From the NCBI RefSeq assembly GCF_041537905.1, contig NZ_JBGRUO010000006.1:62001-126000 (forward strand): 64,000 nucleotides of DNA. The letters run 5' to 3'. A model generated the notes under the pieces. That model did not search any database and was not told the origin of the DNA. It was given only the letters and a program-made list of their open reading frames with translations. Of the stretch, positions 1-8,317 are shown piece after piece. A program made the translations under genes and the position numbers. Numbering within the stretch: position 1 is the first letter of the stretch; each line of letters starts with the position of its first letter. This DNA is from Ruegeria_C sp041537905 (lineage in GTDB: Bacteria > Pseudomonadota > Alphaproteobacteria > Rhodobacterales > Rhodobacteraceae).

Positions 1-723
1 CGCGCGGTCGGTCGACATACCCTGCGCGATCAGCGTGGCGGCATAGACCACGAGGCGGGTCGAAACCCCTTCTTCCAGATCCTGGCCTTTCAATCCACGC
101 AGCTTGCTCGCCAGCCGTACCAACGCAGCGCAGCGATCCGGGTCGAGACCGCTTTCCTGCGCCACAATCTGCGTTTCTACCGGCGCGGCGGGGAAATCGA
201 ACTCCATCGAGATGAAGCGTTGCCGGGTCGACGGTTTCAACGTCTTGAGGATGTTCTGGTATCCGGGGTTGTAGGAGGCCACCAGCATGAAGCCTGGCGC
301 GGCTTCCAGCTCTTCGCCGGTCCGATCAATCGGCAGGATGCGCCGGTCATCGGTGAGCGGATGCAGCACCACCGTCACATCCTTGCGCGCCTCGACCACT
401 TCGTCGAGATAGCAGATCGCGCCTTCGCGCACCGCGCGTGTCAGCGGGCCATCGACCCAGACGGTCTCACCGCCTTTCAGCAGATAGCGCCCGATCAGAT
501 CAGCCGCGGCCAGATCGTCATGGCATGCCACCGTATAAAGCGGTCGGCCAAGCTGCGCGGCCATATGCGCCACGAACCGGGTCTTGCCGCAGCCTGTCGG
601 CCCTTTCAGCAGAACCGGCAGGTTGTTGGTGTAAGCCGCTGCGAAGACATCACATTCATCGCCCTGGGCAAGGTAGAAGGGGGCGTTAGCCGCCCCCTTT
701 TCCAAGTTTAGGGACCCATCCAT
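1..723 (-). CDS. norQ: Nitric oxide reductase activation ATPase NorQ (partial)
   Basis: The 241 visible codons encode a MoxR/CbbQ-NirQ type AAA+ ATPase. Family members work in the cytoplasm with a VWA-domain partner (NorD) to activate the membrane nitric oxide reductase NorCB. Walker A GPTGCGKT is at residues 41-48, the Walker B/DE pair (CYLDE) at 104-108 and the SYNPGYQ sensor region near 150. The ATG at 723 lies 5 bp after the norB stop, so norC-norB-norQ form one leftward operon. The gene runs off the left edge; against a usual length near 265 residues only a short C-terminal piece is missing. norD would be expected next, outside the window. Confidence 0.93.
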   Translation of the reverse strand, partial: MDGSLNLEKGAANAPFYLAQGDECDVFAAAYTNNLPVLLKGPTGCGKTRFVAHMAAQLGRPLYTVACHDDLAAADLIGRYLLKGGETVWVDGPLTRAVREGAICYLDEVVEARKDVTVVLHPLTDDRRILPIDRTGEELEAAPGFMLVASYNPGYQNILKTLKPSTRQRFISMEFDFPAAPVETQIVAQESGLDPDRCAALVRLASKLRGLKGQDLEEGVSTRLVVYAATLIAQGMSTDRA

Positions 724-728
724 TTCAA

Positions 729-2096
729 TCACTCCGCAGGTGTTTCGGCAGCGCCGGGTTCGATGACCTCTTTACGAGGCACCCAGATGGCGTAGATGAA
801 CAGCAGCGCGCCGATCACTACCACCAGACCCGAGCCAAAGCGCATCCAGTAGAAGATCGCGACCTGATCCTGCACATCCATGAAGTAGTCGCCCAGAACC
901 CGCTGCATATGCGTCTGGATGGTGCCTGCGAAGGTCAGCACGAAGGTCATGAAGACCATGCCACCCGACATCAGCCAGAAGGACGCCATGTTCAGCACCT
1001 GGTTATAGGGATCGCGCCCTTTCAGGATCGGCATCGCATAGGTGAAGATCGCCAGGTTCAGCGAGACATAGGCCCCGAAGAAAGCAAGGTGACCATGGGC
1101 TGCGGTGATCTGCGTGCCGTGGGTGTAGTAGTTCACACCGTGCAGCGTATGCAGGAAGCCCCAGACACCGGCACCAAAGAAGGCCAGCGTGGCACAGCCC
1201 AGCGACCACAGAAGTGCTGCCTTGTTGGGATGATCCCTGCGGCCCTTCCAGACCATGACAAAGGCAAAGGCCATCATCGCAAAGAACGGGATCACCTCAA
1301 GCGAGCTGAAAATCGAACCGATCCACTGCCAGTAGCCCGGTGTGCCGATCCAGTAGTAATGGTGCCCGGTGCCAAGGATGCCCGAGAACAGCGCGGCGGC
1401 GACGATAACATAGAGCCATTTTTCGACCACCTCGCGATCCACACCGGTCAGCTTCAGCATCAGATAGGCAAGGATCGACGCCATGATCAGTTCCCATACA
1501 CCTTCGACCCAGAGATGGACCACGTACCACCAGTAGAGCTTGTCCAGCCCAAGGTTTTCAGGGTTGTAGAAGGCGAAGAGGAACAGCAGCGCCAGCCCCC
1601 AGAGGCCCAGGATCAGGATGTTGCTGATTGCGGTCTTGCGGCCCTTCAGCACCGTCATGGTGACGTTGTAGAGAAAGATCAGCGCGGCTACGACGATCCC
1701 GGCCTTGACCCATTTGGGTTGCTCAAGAAACTCGCGGCCTTCTTTGCCGAGGAAATAGTTCCCCTCGAACAGGTTGAAGACATAGGTTAGCACAACGCCA
1801 AGCGTGCCGATCACCAGAATGGCCAGCTGGATATAGGCCAGCTTGGTCGAATGGATCTCACGCTCGGTCTCTTCGGGGATCAGGAAATAGGCCGCGCCAA
1901 AGAAGCCGGTGATCAGCCAGACGATCAGCGAGTTGGTGTGCAGCATGCGCACGATGTTGAACGGCAGCGACTCCGACAGCGTGTTGGGCGAGACATAGAT
2001 CCAGCCCGCCAGCAGGCCGCCAAGCACCTGGATCGCAAACAGCGCCATGGCCACGGCGAAATAGGCCAGCGCGATTTTCTGGGATTGATATTTCAT
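729..2096 (-). CDS. norB: Nitric oxide reductase subunit B (NorB)
   Basis: Large subunit of the cytochrome c-dependent nitric oxide reductase, a heme-copper-oxidase relative that reduces 2 NO to N2O with a heme b / heme b3-FeB centre in the inner membrane. The 455 residues match the family length and show about 12 hydrophobic segments. Histidine-rich ligand segments are visible: GTGHHYYWIGTP around residue 243 and, further on, HTLHGVNYYTHGTQ followed by AAHGHLAFFG. The start has an AGGAGG ribosome site about 10 bp upstream. It sits 15 bp downstream of norC and 5 bp upstream of norQ. It should be expressed only when NO is present, through the Nnr-type box upstream of norC. Confidence 0.97.
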   Translation of the reverse strand: MKYQSQKIALAYFAVAMALFAIQVLGGLLAGWIYVSPNTLSESLPFNIVRMLHTNSLIVWLITGFFGAAYFLIPEETEREIHSTKLAYIQLAILVIGTLGVVLTYVFNLFEGNYFLGKEGREFLEQPKWVKAGIVVAALIFLYNVTMTVLKGRKTAISNILILGLWGLALLFLFAFYNPENLGLDKLYWWYVVHLWVEGVWELIMASILAYLMLKLTGVDREVVEKWLYVIVAAALFSGILGTGHHYYWIGTPGYWQWIGSIFSSLEVIPFFAMMAFAFVMVWKGRRDHPNKAALLWSLGCATLAFFGAGVWGFLHTLHGVNYYTHGTQITAAHGHLAFFGAYVSLNLAIFTYAMPILKGRDPYNQVLNMASFWLMSGGMVFMTFVLTFAGTIQTHMQRVLGDYFMDVQDQVAIFYWMRFGSGLVVVIGALLFIYAIWVPRKEVIEPGAAETPAE

Positions 2097-2111
2097 TGGG
2101 TCAAGCCCTCC

Positions 2112-2564
2112 TTAACCTGCGTCATTCGGCGGCCATTCCTGGGCGTCGATATGGTCTGTCCAGATGAGGAAATCGGTGAGGTTCTGCAGCTCTTCATCGC
2201 TCAGGTCGAAATTGGGCATCTGCCGCCGCCCCTCGATCCCGGTGGGTTGGCTTTCCATCCAGCCCTTGAGCGTCTCAAACGCCGATTCACGATCATCCAG
2301 CACATCCCACCGGGTCATCACGTTGGCCAGTTCGGGCGCAAAATAGGCCCCTTCGCCCAGGATTGTGTGGCAGTTGATGCAGGCGTTTTCCTCCCACACA
2401 CGTTTGCCCGCTGCCACGCTTTCGGTCAGCGGCTCGGACGCGGTCGAGGTGTTCACGATGTAGCGGTGTGAGTGTACGGTCAGCCCCACAAAGATGAGGA
2501 TGAAGAATAGCGACCCGCCATAAAAAATATTGCGGGCCATGCTCTTGGTCATGACTTCGCGCAT
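2112..2564 (-). CDS. norC: Nitric oxide reductase subunit C (NorC), membrane-anchored cytochrome c
   Basis: Small subunit of nitric oxide reductase: a 150-residue monoheme cytochrome c anchored by one N-terminal membrane helix (about residues 12-30), passing electrons from periplasmic donors to NorB. The heme motif CINCH is near residue 57 and the MPNFDLSD segment supplies the likely axial methionine. A longer reading of this frame begins 65 codons upstream but has no ribosome site and would add a non-family tail. The ATG at 2564 is preceded by AAGGAG and gives the normal family length, so I use it. First gene of norCBQ. Confidence 0.95.
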   Translation of the reverse strand: MREVMTKSMARNIFYGGSLFFILIFVGLTVHSHRYIVNTSTASEPLTESVAAGKRVWEENACINCHTILGEGAYFAPELANVMTRWDVLDDRESAFETLKGWMESQPTGIEGRRQMPNFDLSDEELQNLTDFLIWTDHIDAQEWPPNDAG

Positions 2565-2628
2565 TGCGCTCTCCTTTGCGCCGCGTTGGTGATGAGGAAA
2601 ACCATGTCGTCTGCGCGCGGCCGGGGCC

Positions 2629-2642
2629 TTAACGAAAGTCAA
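2629..2642 (-). promoter_or_regulatory. Putative Nnr/DNR (FNR-family) box upstream of norC
   Basis: The + strand reads TTAACGAAAGTCAA, an imperfect inverted repeat (TTAAC / GTCAA) with a 4-bp spacer, 65 bp upstream of the norC start. It differs only in the spacer from the Nnr site I recall for the Paracoccus denitrificans nir/nor promoters (TTAACAAAGGTCAA). The distance fits class II activation with a start site about 30 bp upstream of norC. No regulator gene of this family is in the window. Confidence 0.6.
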
Positions 2643-2781
2643 GCCTGTGCGATTAAGCCATCCGAATGGAGGGCGGCGGTCGAGTTCAGGCCAGAGCGGC
2701 GACCAAAGTGGCAGTCCACTTCGAGTTGGATTTGATGATAGGGTCCCGGTGAACACCAAGAAGATGACCTGGCCGGATTAA

Positions 2782-2794
2782 CCAAGCGGCTTGG
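2782..2794. promoter_or_regulatory. 13-bp perfect palindrome in the norC / monooxygenase intergenic region
   Basis: The 324-bp space between norC and the divergent monooxygenase gene holds a perfect palindrome CCAAGC-G-GCTTGG, 95 bp upstream of the monooxygenase start. It resembles a dimeric repressor or activator operator. I cannot assign the protein that binds it. Confidence 0.35.
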
Positions 2795-2797
2795 ATG

Positions 2798-2853
2798 GGG
2801 CCGTCGCACCAAACGGCCCTTGGGCCGCCTGCCTTTGGCGGACCGGATCGGTC
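2798..2853 (+). other. Structured 5' leader of the monooxygenase gene (three hairpins)
   Basis: Three consecutive inverted repeats lie just upstream of the monooxygenase gene: GGGCCGT/ACGGCCC (2798-2804 with 2813-2819), CCGCC/GGCGG (2825-2829 with 2837-2841) and GACCG/CGGTC (2841-2845 with 2849-2853). No T-tract follows, so they are not simple terminators. They could structure the 5' untranslated RNA. No known riboswitch class is recognised. Confidence 0.3.
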
Positions 2854-2888
2854 AGTATCTGATCGATGACATAATCAGGGAGGACAGA

Positions 2889-4691
2889 ATGCTCGATACA
2901 ACACTTGCCGACCAGACCCAGGCTTTGCTGGACGAATTCGGACAGGCGCTTGCCGAGGGCGATATCGCCCGGGCAACAGACATGTTTGCCGATGAATGCT
3001 ACTGGCGCGACCTTGTGACCTTTACCTGGAACCTCAAGACAGTAGAGGGCAAAGATCAGGTTGCCGACATGCTCTCTCATCAGTTGGCGACCACAAAGCC
3101 TTCGAGCTGGTCGATCGCCGAAGGCGAGGTCCCGACCGAAGAGGACGGCGTCGTCACCGCCTGGATCAGTTTCGAGACCGAACTCGCGCGGGGCTATGGC
3201 CTGATCCGGTTGATGGGTGGCAAGATCTGGACCCTGCTGACCACGATGGTCGAATTGAAGGGCCATGAAGAACCCAGAGGGTTTGCGCGCCCGCTTGGTG
3301 CCAAACATGGGGCAGGTAAACACCGCACCACCTGGAAAGAAGAGCGCGAAAAGGAAGAGGCAGAGCTTGGTTATCAGACCCAGCCCTATTGCCTGATCAT
3401 CGGCGGCGGTCAGGGCGCCATCGCGCTTGGCGCGCGGCTGCGCCAGCTTGGCGTGCCCACCATTATTGTTGAGCGCAATGAGCGCCCGGGCGACAGTTGG
3501 CGCAACCGTTACAAGTCGCTCTGCCTGCATGACCCGGTCTGGTACGACCATCTGCCCTACATCAAGTTCCCCGAGAACTGGCCGGTCTTCTCACCCAAGG
3601 ACAAGATCGGCGACTGGTTGGAGATGTATACCAAGGTGATGGAGCTGAACTACTGGACCCACACCACCGCGAAATCCGCCAGCTATGATGCGGCCGCTGG
3701 CGAGTGGACCGTGGTCGTGGATCGCGATGGCGAAGAGGTGGTGCTGAAACCCAAACAACTGGTCATGGCCACCGGCATGTCGGGCAAGGCCAATGTGCCT
3801 GACTTCCCCGGTATGGACAGGTTCAAGGGCGATCAGCATCATTCCTCGAAACATCCCGGTCCGGACGCTTACAAAGGCAAGAAGGCGCTGGTGATCGGCT
3901 CGAATAACTCGGCCCATGATATCTGCGCGGCGCTATGGGAGAACGATGTCGATGTGACCATGGTGCAGCGATCCTCCACCCATATCGTGCGCTCGGACAC
4001 GTTGATGGATGTGGGCCTTGGCGCGCTTTACTCGGAAGAGGCGGTCGCGGCGGGGGTGACCACCGAAAAGGCCGATCTGATCTTTGCCTCCCTGCCCTAC
4101 CGGATTCTGCACCAGTTCCAGATCCCGGCCTATGCAGAGATGAAAAAGCGCGATGCCAACTTCTACGAGGGTCTGGAAAAGGCAGGGTTCTGGCTGGATT
4201 GGGGCGATGATGACTCGGGACTGTTCATGAAGTATCTGCGCCGCGGGTCGGGCTATTACATCGATATTGGCGCAAGTCAGTTGATCATCGATGGCGAAAT
4301 CAAGCTCAAGCGCGGTCAGGTGGTCGAGGTGGTCGAGGACGGGGTCATTCTGGATACCGGCGAAAAGCTTGAGGCCGACCTGATCGTTTACGCCACCGGT
4401 TATGGCTCGATGAATGGTTGGGTTGCGGACCTGATGGGGCAGGACATGGCCGACAAGGTCGGTAAGGTCTGGGGCCTTGGCTCGGATACCACCAAAGATC
4501 CCGGTCCTTGGGAAGGCGAACAGCGCAACATGTGGAAGCCCACCCAGCAAGAGGCGTTGTGGTTCCATGGCGGCAACCTGCACCAGTCGCGTCATTATTC
4601 GCAATTCCTGTCGCTGCAACTGAAAGCAAGGATGGAGGGGTTGGACACGCCGGTCTATGGACTGCAGGAGGTGCATCACCTCGGGCGTTGA
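2889..4691 (+). CDS. FAD-dependent monooxygenase-like oxidoreductase with N-terminal SnoaL/NTF2-like domain
   Basis: This 600-residue protein begins with an NTF2/SnoaL-like domain (about residues 1-130). A flavin-containing monooxygenase-type oxidoreductase follows: an FAD Rossmann motif GGGQGAIALG near residue 180, an FMO-like FKGDQHHSS segment, an NADPH Rossmann segment (VIGSNNSAHD) and an ATGYG motif near the C-terminus. Proteins of this build oxygenate small nucleophilic substrates with NADPH and O2; the substrate is not deducible. The ATG at 2889 has GGGAGG 5-11 bp upstream, whereas an in-frame start at 2820 has none. It is divergent from norCBQ and monocistronic, since the next gene (frcR) points toward it. 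No sequence sign links it to denitrification. Confidence 0.85.
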   Translation: MLDTTLADQTQALLDEFGQALAEGDIARATDMFADECYWRDLVTFTWNLKTVEGKDQVADMLSHQLATTKPSSWSIAEGEVPTEEDGVVTAWISFETELARGYGLIRLMGGKIWTLLTTMVELKGHEEPRGFARPLGAKHGAGKHRTTWKEEREKEEAELGYQTQPYCLIIGGGQGAIALGARLRQLGVPTIIVERNERPGDSWRNRYKSLCLHDPVWYDHLPYIKFPENWPVFSPKDKIGDWLEMYTKVMELNYWTHTTAKSASYDAAAGEWTVVVDRDGEEVVLKPKQLVMATGMSGKANVPDFPGMDRFKGDQHHSSKHPGPDAYKGKKALVIGSNNSAHDICAALWENDVDVTMVQRSSTHIVRSDTLMDVGLGALYSEEAVAAGVTTEKADLIFASLPYRILHQFQIPAYAEMKKRDANFYEGLEKAGFWLDWGDDDSGLFMKYLRRGSGYYIDIGASQLIIDGEIKLKRGQVVEVVEDGVILDTGEKLEADLIVYATGYGSMNGWVADLMGQDMADKVGKVWGLGSDTTKDPGPWEGEQRNMWKPTQQEALWFHGGNLHQSRHYSQFLSLQLKARMEGLDTPVYGLQEVHHLGR

Positions 4692-4756
4692 TCTTGCCGT
4701 CCGATATGGTCTGAGGTGGCGCTGATCTTGATAGGATCGGGGCCGCCGGATGTCGG

Positions 4757-5968
4757 TTAAATCGCCGATAGCCCGGCATTTGTGTTCAGCAGATACTGCG
4801 AAAAGAACGGGCTGCTTGCCGCGCCGATCCCGCGGGCATTGCCACCGATGCTGCCCGGTTCGATCTGAGGGACCACCAATCCGCGGGTGTCCTGATTGAT
4901 CAGGTAGCGGCGAACCCGCTCCACCAATTCGTTGCGTACGGGTTCGGGAAAGGCGCCATCGATCAGGATCGCCTCGAAATCGATCACCGAACAGATCGAC
5001 AGCGACGCCTTGGCCAGTTCCTGCGCCGTTTCGCCGATCCAAGGGTCGACATAGCGCGACAGGGCGCTCCAATCCTGTGGTTGCCGCCAGAGCAGCTTGG
5101 GGTCCAGTCCCGCCTCGATCAGGCGCGCCTCAAGCAGGTGGATCGAGGCGACATCGATCAATTGCCGGCTCTCACCCAAGGGCCCGGTGCTGCGCATCGA
5201 CCCCAGCGCACCTGCATTGCCCTGATTGCCCTCGAACACCGTGTCATTCAGAACGACGCCGCCGCCAATGAACGACCCGATGAAGAAATAGGCATAGTCG
5301 CGGTACTTCTTCGCGCTGCCATAAAGATGCTCGGCCCGGCAGGCGGCAGTGGCGTCATTGACGACAAAAACCGGAAGCTCACTGAAACCAGCGACTTGCT
5401 CGGCAAAGCTCAGGTCTTTCCAGGTTTCAAACTTGTTGGCGGGCGCACCCACCAGATCGTGCCATTTCCAAAGTTCGAAAGGCGCGGCGATCCCGATCCC
5501 GCACAGCCGCGCCAGCGCGCTGGCATCCAGATCGCTGCACAATGTTTCCATTCCCCTTTCGAGAAAGCCAAGCACAGCGTCGGGCAGCGGATAGTCAAAG
5601 GAGGTTCGAAGTTGATTGCGCACCCTGCCCGCGAAATCGAGCAGCAACAGATCCGCGCTGCGGCGGCCGATCTTCAACCCGAAGGACAGCACCCCGTCGG
5701 GGTTCAATTCCATCGGGATCGAGGGTTTGCCAACCTTGCCGCGGATCGGCTGGCCACGCTTGACGAACCCGTCTTTCTCAAGCTTGCGCAGGATGACCGA
5801 GACCGTTTGCGGCGACAGCCCGGCGCGCCGCGCCAGATCGCTGCCCGGCATGGCACCGTTGCGTTGCAGCATGGAAAGAAGCAGGCGTTCGTTATAGTCG
5901 CGAACCCCGCTCTGGTTCACGCCCCCGATATGCTCTCTGACATCTTGGCCATCCATGATGCCGACCAT
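4757..5968 (-). CDS. frcR: ROK-family transcriptional regulator of the frc operon (FrcR-like)
   Basis: A 403-residue NagC/XylR-type regulator. An N-terminal winged helix-turn-helix (about residues 20-80, ARRAGLSPQTVSVILRKLEK) precedes a ROK sugar-sensing domain. The zinc motif CxCGxxGC typical of ROK kinases is absent (the region reads EGNQGNAGALG), so it should sense rather than phosphorylate sugar. It is divergent from frcBCAK, the arrangement I recall for frcR in Sinorhizobium, and probably represses that operon until sugar binds. AGGAGA lies 7 bp before the ATG at 5968. The symbol rests on position and family. Confidence 0.85.
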   Translation of the reverse strand: MVGIMDGQDVREHIGGVNQSGVRDYNERLLLSMLQRNGAMPGSDLARRAGLSPQTVSVILRKLEKDGFVKRGQPIRGKVGKPSIPMELNPDGVLSFGLKIGRRSADLLLLDFAGRVRNQLRTSFDYPLPDAVLGFLERGMETLCSDLDASALARLCGIGIAAPFELWKWHDLVGAPANKFETWKDLSFAEQVAGFSELPVFVVNDATAACRAEHLYGSAKKYRDYAYFFIGSFIGGGVVLNDTVFEGNQGNAGALGSMRSTGPLGESRQLIDVASIHLLEARLIEAGLDPKLLWRQPQDWSALSRYVDPWIGETAQELAKASLSICSVIDFEAILIDGAFPEPVRNELVERVRRYLINQDTRGLVVPQIEPGSIGGNARGIGAASSPFFSQYLLNTNAGLSAI

Positions 5969-6008
5969 AGTGATCTCCTGTTCAAGGGAAAGATGCCCAA
6001 AGCGGTTT

Positions 6009-6025
6009 AATAAATCAAGTTTATT
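6009..6025. promoter_or_regulatory. AT-rich inverted repeat and candidate -35 element between frcR and frcB
   Basis: AATAAA (6009-6014) and TTTATT (6020-6025) form a perfect inverted repeat with a 5-bp spacer in an AT-rich stretch unlike the surrounding DNA. A TTGACA hexamer follows at 6032-6037, oriented toward frcB; no convincing -10 is seen. NagC/Mlc-type ROK repressors bind AT-rich palindromes, so this is a reasonable FrcR operator overlapping the frcB promoter. Confidence 0.45.
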
Positions 6026-6146
6026 TATTTATTGACAGACAGAAGGGAATCGGGCTTGCTAGCAGGCAACCTGAAGCCGGGAGAGCGTTCAGGTTCGGGC
6101 CGGGTGTAACCACCCCGGTTGCAAGTTATTTCCTTGGGAGGACATC

Positions 6147-7160
6147 ATGAAAAGACTTTTGACTTCGTCGGCATTGGCCTTGACCGCGCTGGCCGGAACC
6201 GCCTCGGCGGATGAGGTTGCCGCCTGCCTGATCACCAAGACGGACACCAACCCCTTCTTCGTGAAGATGCGCGAAGGCGCCGAAGCCAAGGCAGCCGAAC
6301 TGGGTGTGAGCCTGAGCAGCTATGCGGGTAAGGTCGATGGCGACCACGAAACCCAGGTGGCCGCCATTGAAACCTGCATCGCGGGTGGGGCCAAGGGCAT
6401 TCTGCTGACCGCATCCGACACCAGTTCCATCGTGCCGGCCGTTGAACAGGCCCGCGAAGCCGGGCTGCTGGTCATCGCGCTGGACACCCCACTTGAGCCG
6501 ATCGACTCGGCCGACATGACCTTTGCCACCGACAATTTCCTGGCTGGTGAGTTGATTGGCCAATGGGCCGCAGCGGCGCTTGGTGATGAGGCGGCAAATG
6601 CCCGGATCGCAATGCTTGATCTGGCGGTCAGCCAGCCAACCGTCGGCGTGCTGCGCGATCAGGGTTTCCTGCAGGGCTTCGGCATTGATCTGGGCGATCC
6701 CAACAAATGGGGCGATGAAACCGATCCGCGCATTGTCGGCAATGACATCACCGCAGGTAATGAAGAAGGCGGCCGCAAGGCGATGGAGAACCTTCTGGCC
6801 AAGGACCCGACAATCAACGTTGTCTACACCATCAACGAACCCGCTGCCGCCGGGGCCTATGAGGCGCTCAAGGATATCGGGCGAGAAAACGACGTTCTGA
6901 TCGTATCGGTCGATGGTGGGTGCCCCGGTGTCGACAACGTCAAGGATGGTGTGATCGGCGCGACCTCGCAGCAATATCCGCTGCTGATGGCCTCCAAAGG
7001 CATCGAGGCGATTGCCGCCTGGGCCAAGGACGGAACCAAACCGCAAGCCACCGACGGCAAGGATTTCTTTGACACCGGGGTGTCGCTGGTCACCGACAAC
7101 CCTGTCGAGGGCGTGGACAGCATAGACACGGCCAAGGGAACCGAGCTGTGCTGGGGCTGA
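6147..7160 (+). CDS. frcB: Sugar ABC transporter substrate-binding protein (FrcB-like)
   Basis: Periplasmic binding protein of the ribose/fructose (RbsB) family, 337 residues, with a Sec signal peptide ending about residue 21 (GTASA). The mature protein starts with DEVAACLITKTDTNPFFVK, a typical first strand and sugar-binding segment. It delivers fructose, possibly also mannose and ribose, to FrcC; the specificity is inferred from the whole operon. GGGAGG lies 7 bp before the start. First gene of frcBCAK; two small hairpins follow its stop, as often seen after binding-protein genes that need more product than the permease. Confidence 0.93.
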   Translation: MKRLLTSSALALTALAGTASADEVAACLITKTDTNPFFVKMREGAEAKAAELGVSLSSYAGKVDGDHETQVAAIETCIAGGAKGILLTASDTSSIVPAVEQAREAGLLVIALDTPLEPIDSADMTFATDNFLAGELIGQWAAAALGDEAANARIAMLDLAVSQPTVGVLRDQGFLQGFGIDLGDPNKWGDETDPRIVGNDITAGNEEGGRKAMENLLAKDPTINVVYTINEPAAAGAYEALKDIGRENDVLIVSVDGGCPGVDNVKDGVIGATSQQYPLLMASKGIEAIAAWAKDGTKPQATDGKDFFDTGVSLVTDNPVEGVDSIDTAKGTELCWG

Positions 7161-7161
7161 T

Positions 7162-7213
7162 AAGCGCCTCAAACGCTTGAACATAAGATGGCGGGCGTAC
7201 TGAACCGCGCCCG
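7162..7213 (+). repeat. Tandem hairpins in the frcB-frcC intercistronic region
   Basis: AAGCG (7162-7166) pairs with CGCTT (7174-7178), and CGGGCG (7192-7197) pairs with CGCCCG (7208-7213), directly after the frcB stop. No T-tract follows. Such hairpins are known to stabilise the upstream messenger in binding-protein operons; that role here is inferred. Confidence 0.4.
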
Positions 7214-7255
7214 TCACACCAACCCAAAACCACTGCTACTACCGGGAGGAAACCC

Positions 7256-8317
7256 ATGTCCCCGTCGGACAATTTCGAAGCTGCGGCCTCCAGCGCGGAT
7301 GCCGAGGTGGCTTCCTTCGACGATCACGAAAAGGGGCTGGTCGGCCGGTTCCACCACGCCTTGCATACAACACCGGCCCTTGTGCCGCTGATCGTTCTGG
7401 TCGCAGCAGTCGTGATTTTCGGCGCCCTTCTGGGCAGCAAGTTCTTCTCGCCCTTCGCGCTGACGCTGATCCTGCAACAAGTACAGATCGTGGGCATCGT
7501 GGCGGCGGCACAAAGCCTCGTCATCCTGACCGCCGGCATCGATCTGAGCGTCGGGGCAATCGCGGTGATTTCTTCGGTGGTGATGGGGCAATTCACCTTC
7601 CGATACGGGATACCGGTGGAAACCTCGATCCTTTGCGGCCTCGCTTTCGGCACCGCCATCGGCTACGTCAACGGCTGGCTGGTTGCCGTCATGAAACTGC
7701 CGCCCTTCATCGTGACGTTGGGCATGTGGCAAATCGTGCTGGCCGCCAACTTTCTCTACTCGGCTAACGAGACCATTCGCAGTCAGGAGATCGAGGACAA
7801 CGCCCCGCTGCTGCAATTGCTGGGGGCCAAGGTCAATATCGGCGGGGCGGTGTTCACCCTCGGCGTGATCTTCCTGATCTGCCTCGTGCTGGTGTTGGCC
7901 TATGTGCTGCGCCACACAGCCTGGGGACGGCACGTCTACGCAGTGGGGGATGATCCCGAGGCGGCGGAACTGTCCGGCGTGAACGTGCGCAAGACGCTGA
8001 TCTCGGTCTATGCGCTGGCCGGTTTGATCTGTGCCTTCGCAGGCTGGGCCCTGATCGGGCGGATCGGGTCGGTCTCGCCGACCTCCGGGCAGCTTCTCAA
8101 CATTGAAAGCATCACCGCCGTGGTGATCGGGGGCATCTCGCTTTTTGGCGGGCGTGGCTCGATCCTGGGCACGTTCTTTGGTGCGCTGATTGTCGGGGTC
8201 TTCACTTTGGGCCTGCGCCTGCTGGGCGCGGATGCACAATGGACCTTCCTGCTGATCGGCGCGCTCATCATCGCGGCTGTCGCCGTGGACCAGTGGATCA
8301 GAAAGGTGGCAGCATAA
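7256..8317 (+). CDS. frcC: Sugar ABC transporter permease (FrcC-like)
   Basis: Inner-membrane permease of the RbsC/FrcC family, 353 residues with about ten membrane segments after a soluble N-terminus of some 40 residues. The SAGIDLSVG-type signature of this family is visible as TAGIDLSVGAIAV, and the GGISLFGGRGS segment lies near the C-terminus. It pairs with FrcA and FrcB to import fructose-type sugars. GGGAGG stands upstream of the ATG. Its stop overlaps the frcA start by one base. Confidence 0.93.
   Translation: MSPSDNFEAAASSADAEVASFDDHEKGLVGRFHHALHTTPALVPLIVLVAAVVIFGALLGSKFFSPFALTLILQQVQIVGIVAAAQSLVILTAGIDLSVGAIAVISSVVMGQFTFRYGIPVETSILCGLAFGTAIGYVNGWLVAVMKLPPFIVTLGMWQIVLAANFLYSANETIRSQEIEDNAPLLQLLGAKVNIGGAVFTLGVIFLICLVLVLAYVLRHTAWGRHVYAVGDDPEAAELSGVNVRKTLISVYALAGLICAFAGWALIGRIGSVSPTSGQLLNIESITAVVIGGISLFGGRGSILGTFFGALIVGVFTLGLRLLGADAQWTFLLIGALIIAAVAVDQWIRKVAA

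Noticed and set aside
2565..2759. N-terminal extension of norC by 65 codons
   Set aside because: No ribosome site, no family match, and the ATG at 2564 with AAGGAG gives the normal length.
3933..5072. 379-codon reverse frame overlapping the monooxygenase and frcR genes
   Set aside because: Overlaps two well-supported genes; low-complexity Arg/Gly composition typical of shadow frames.
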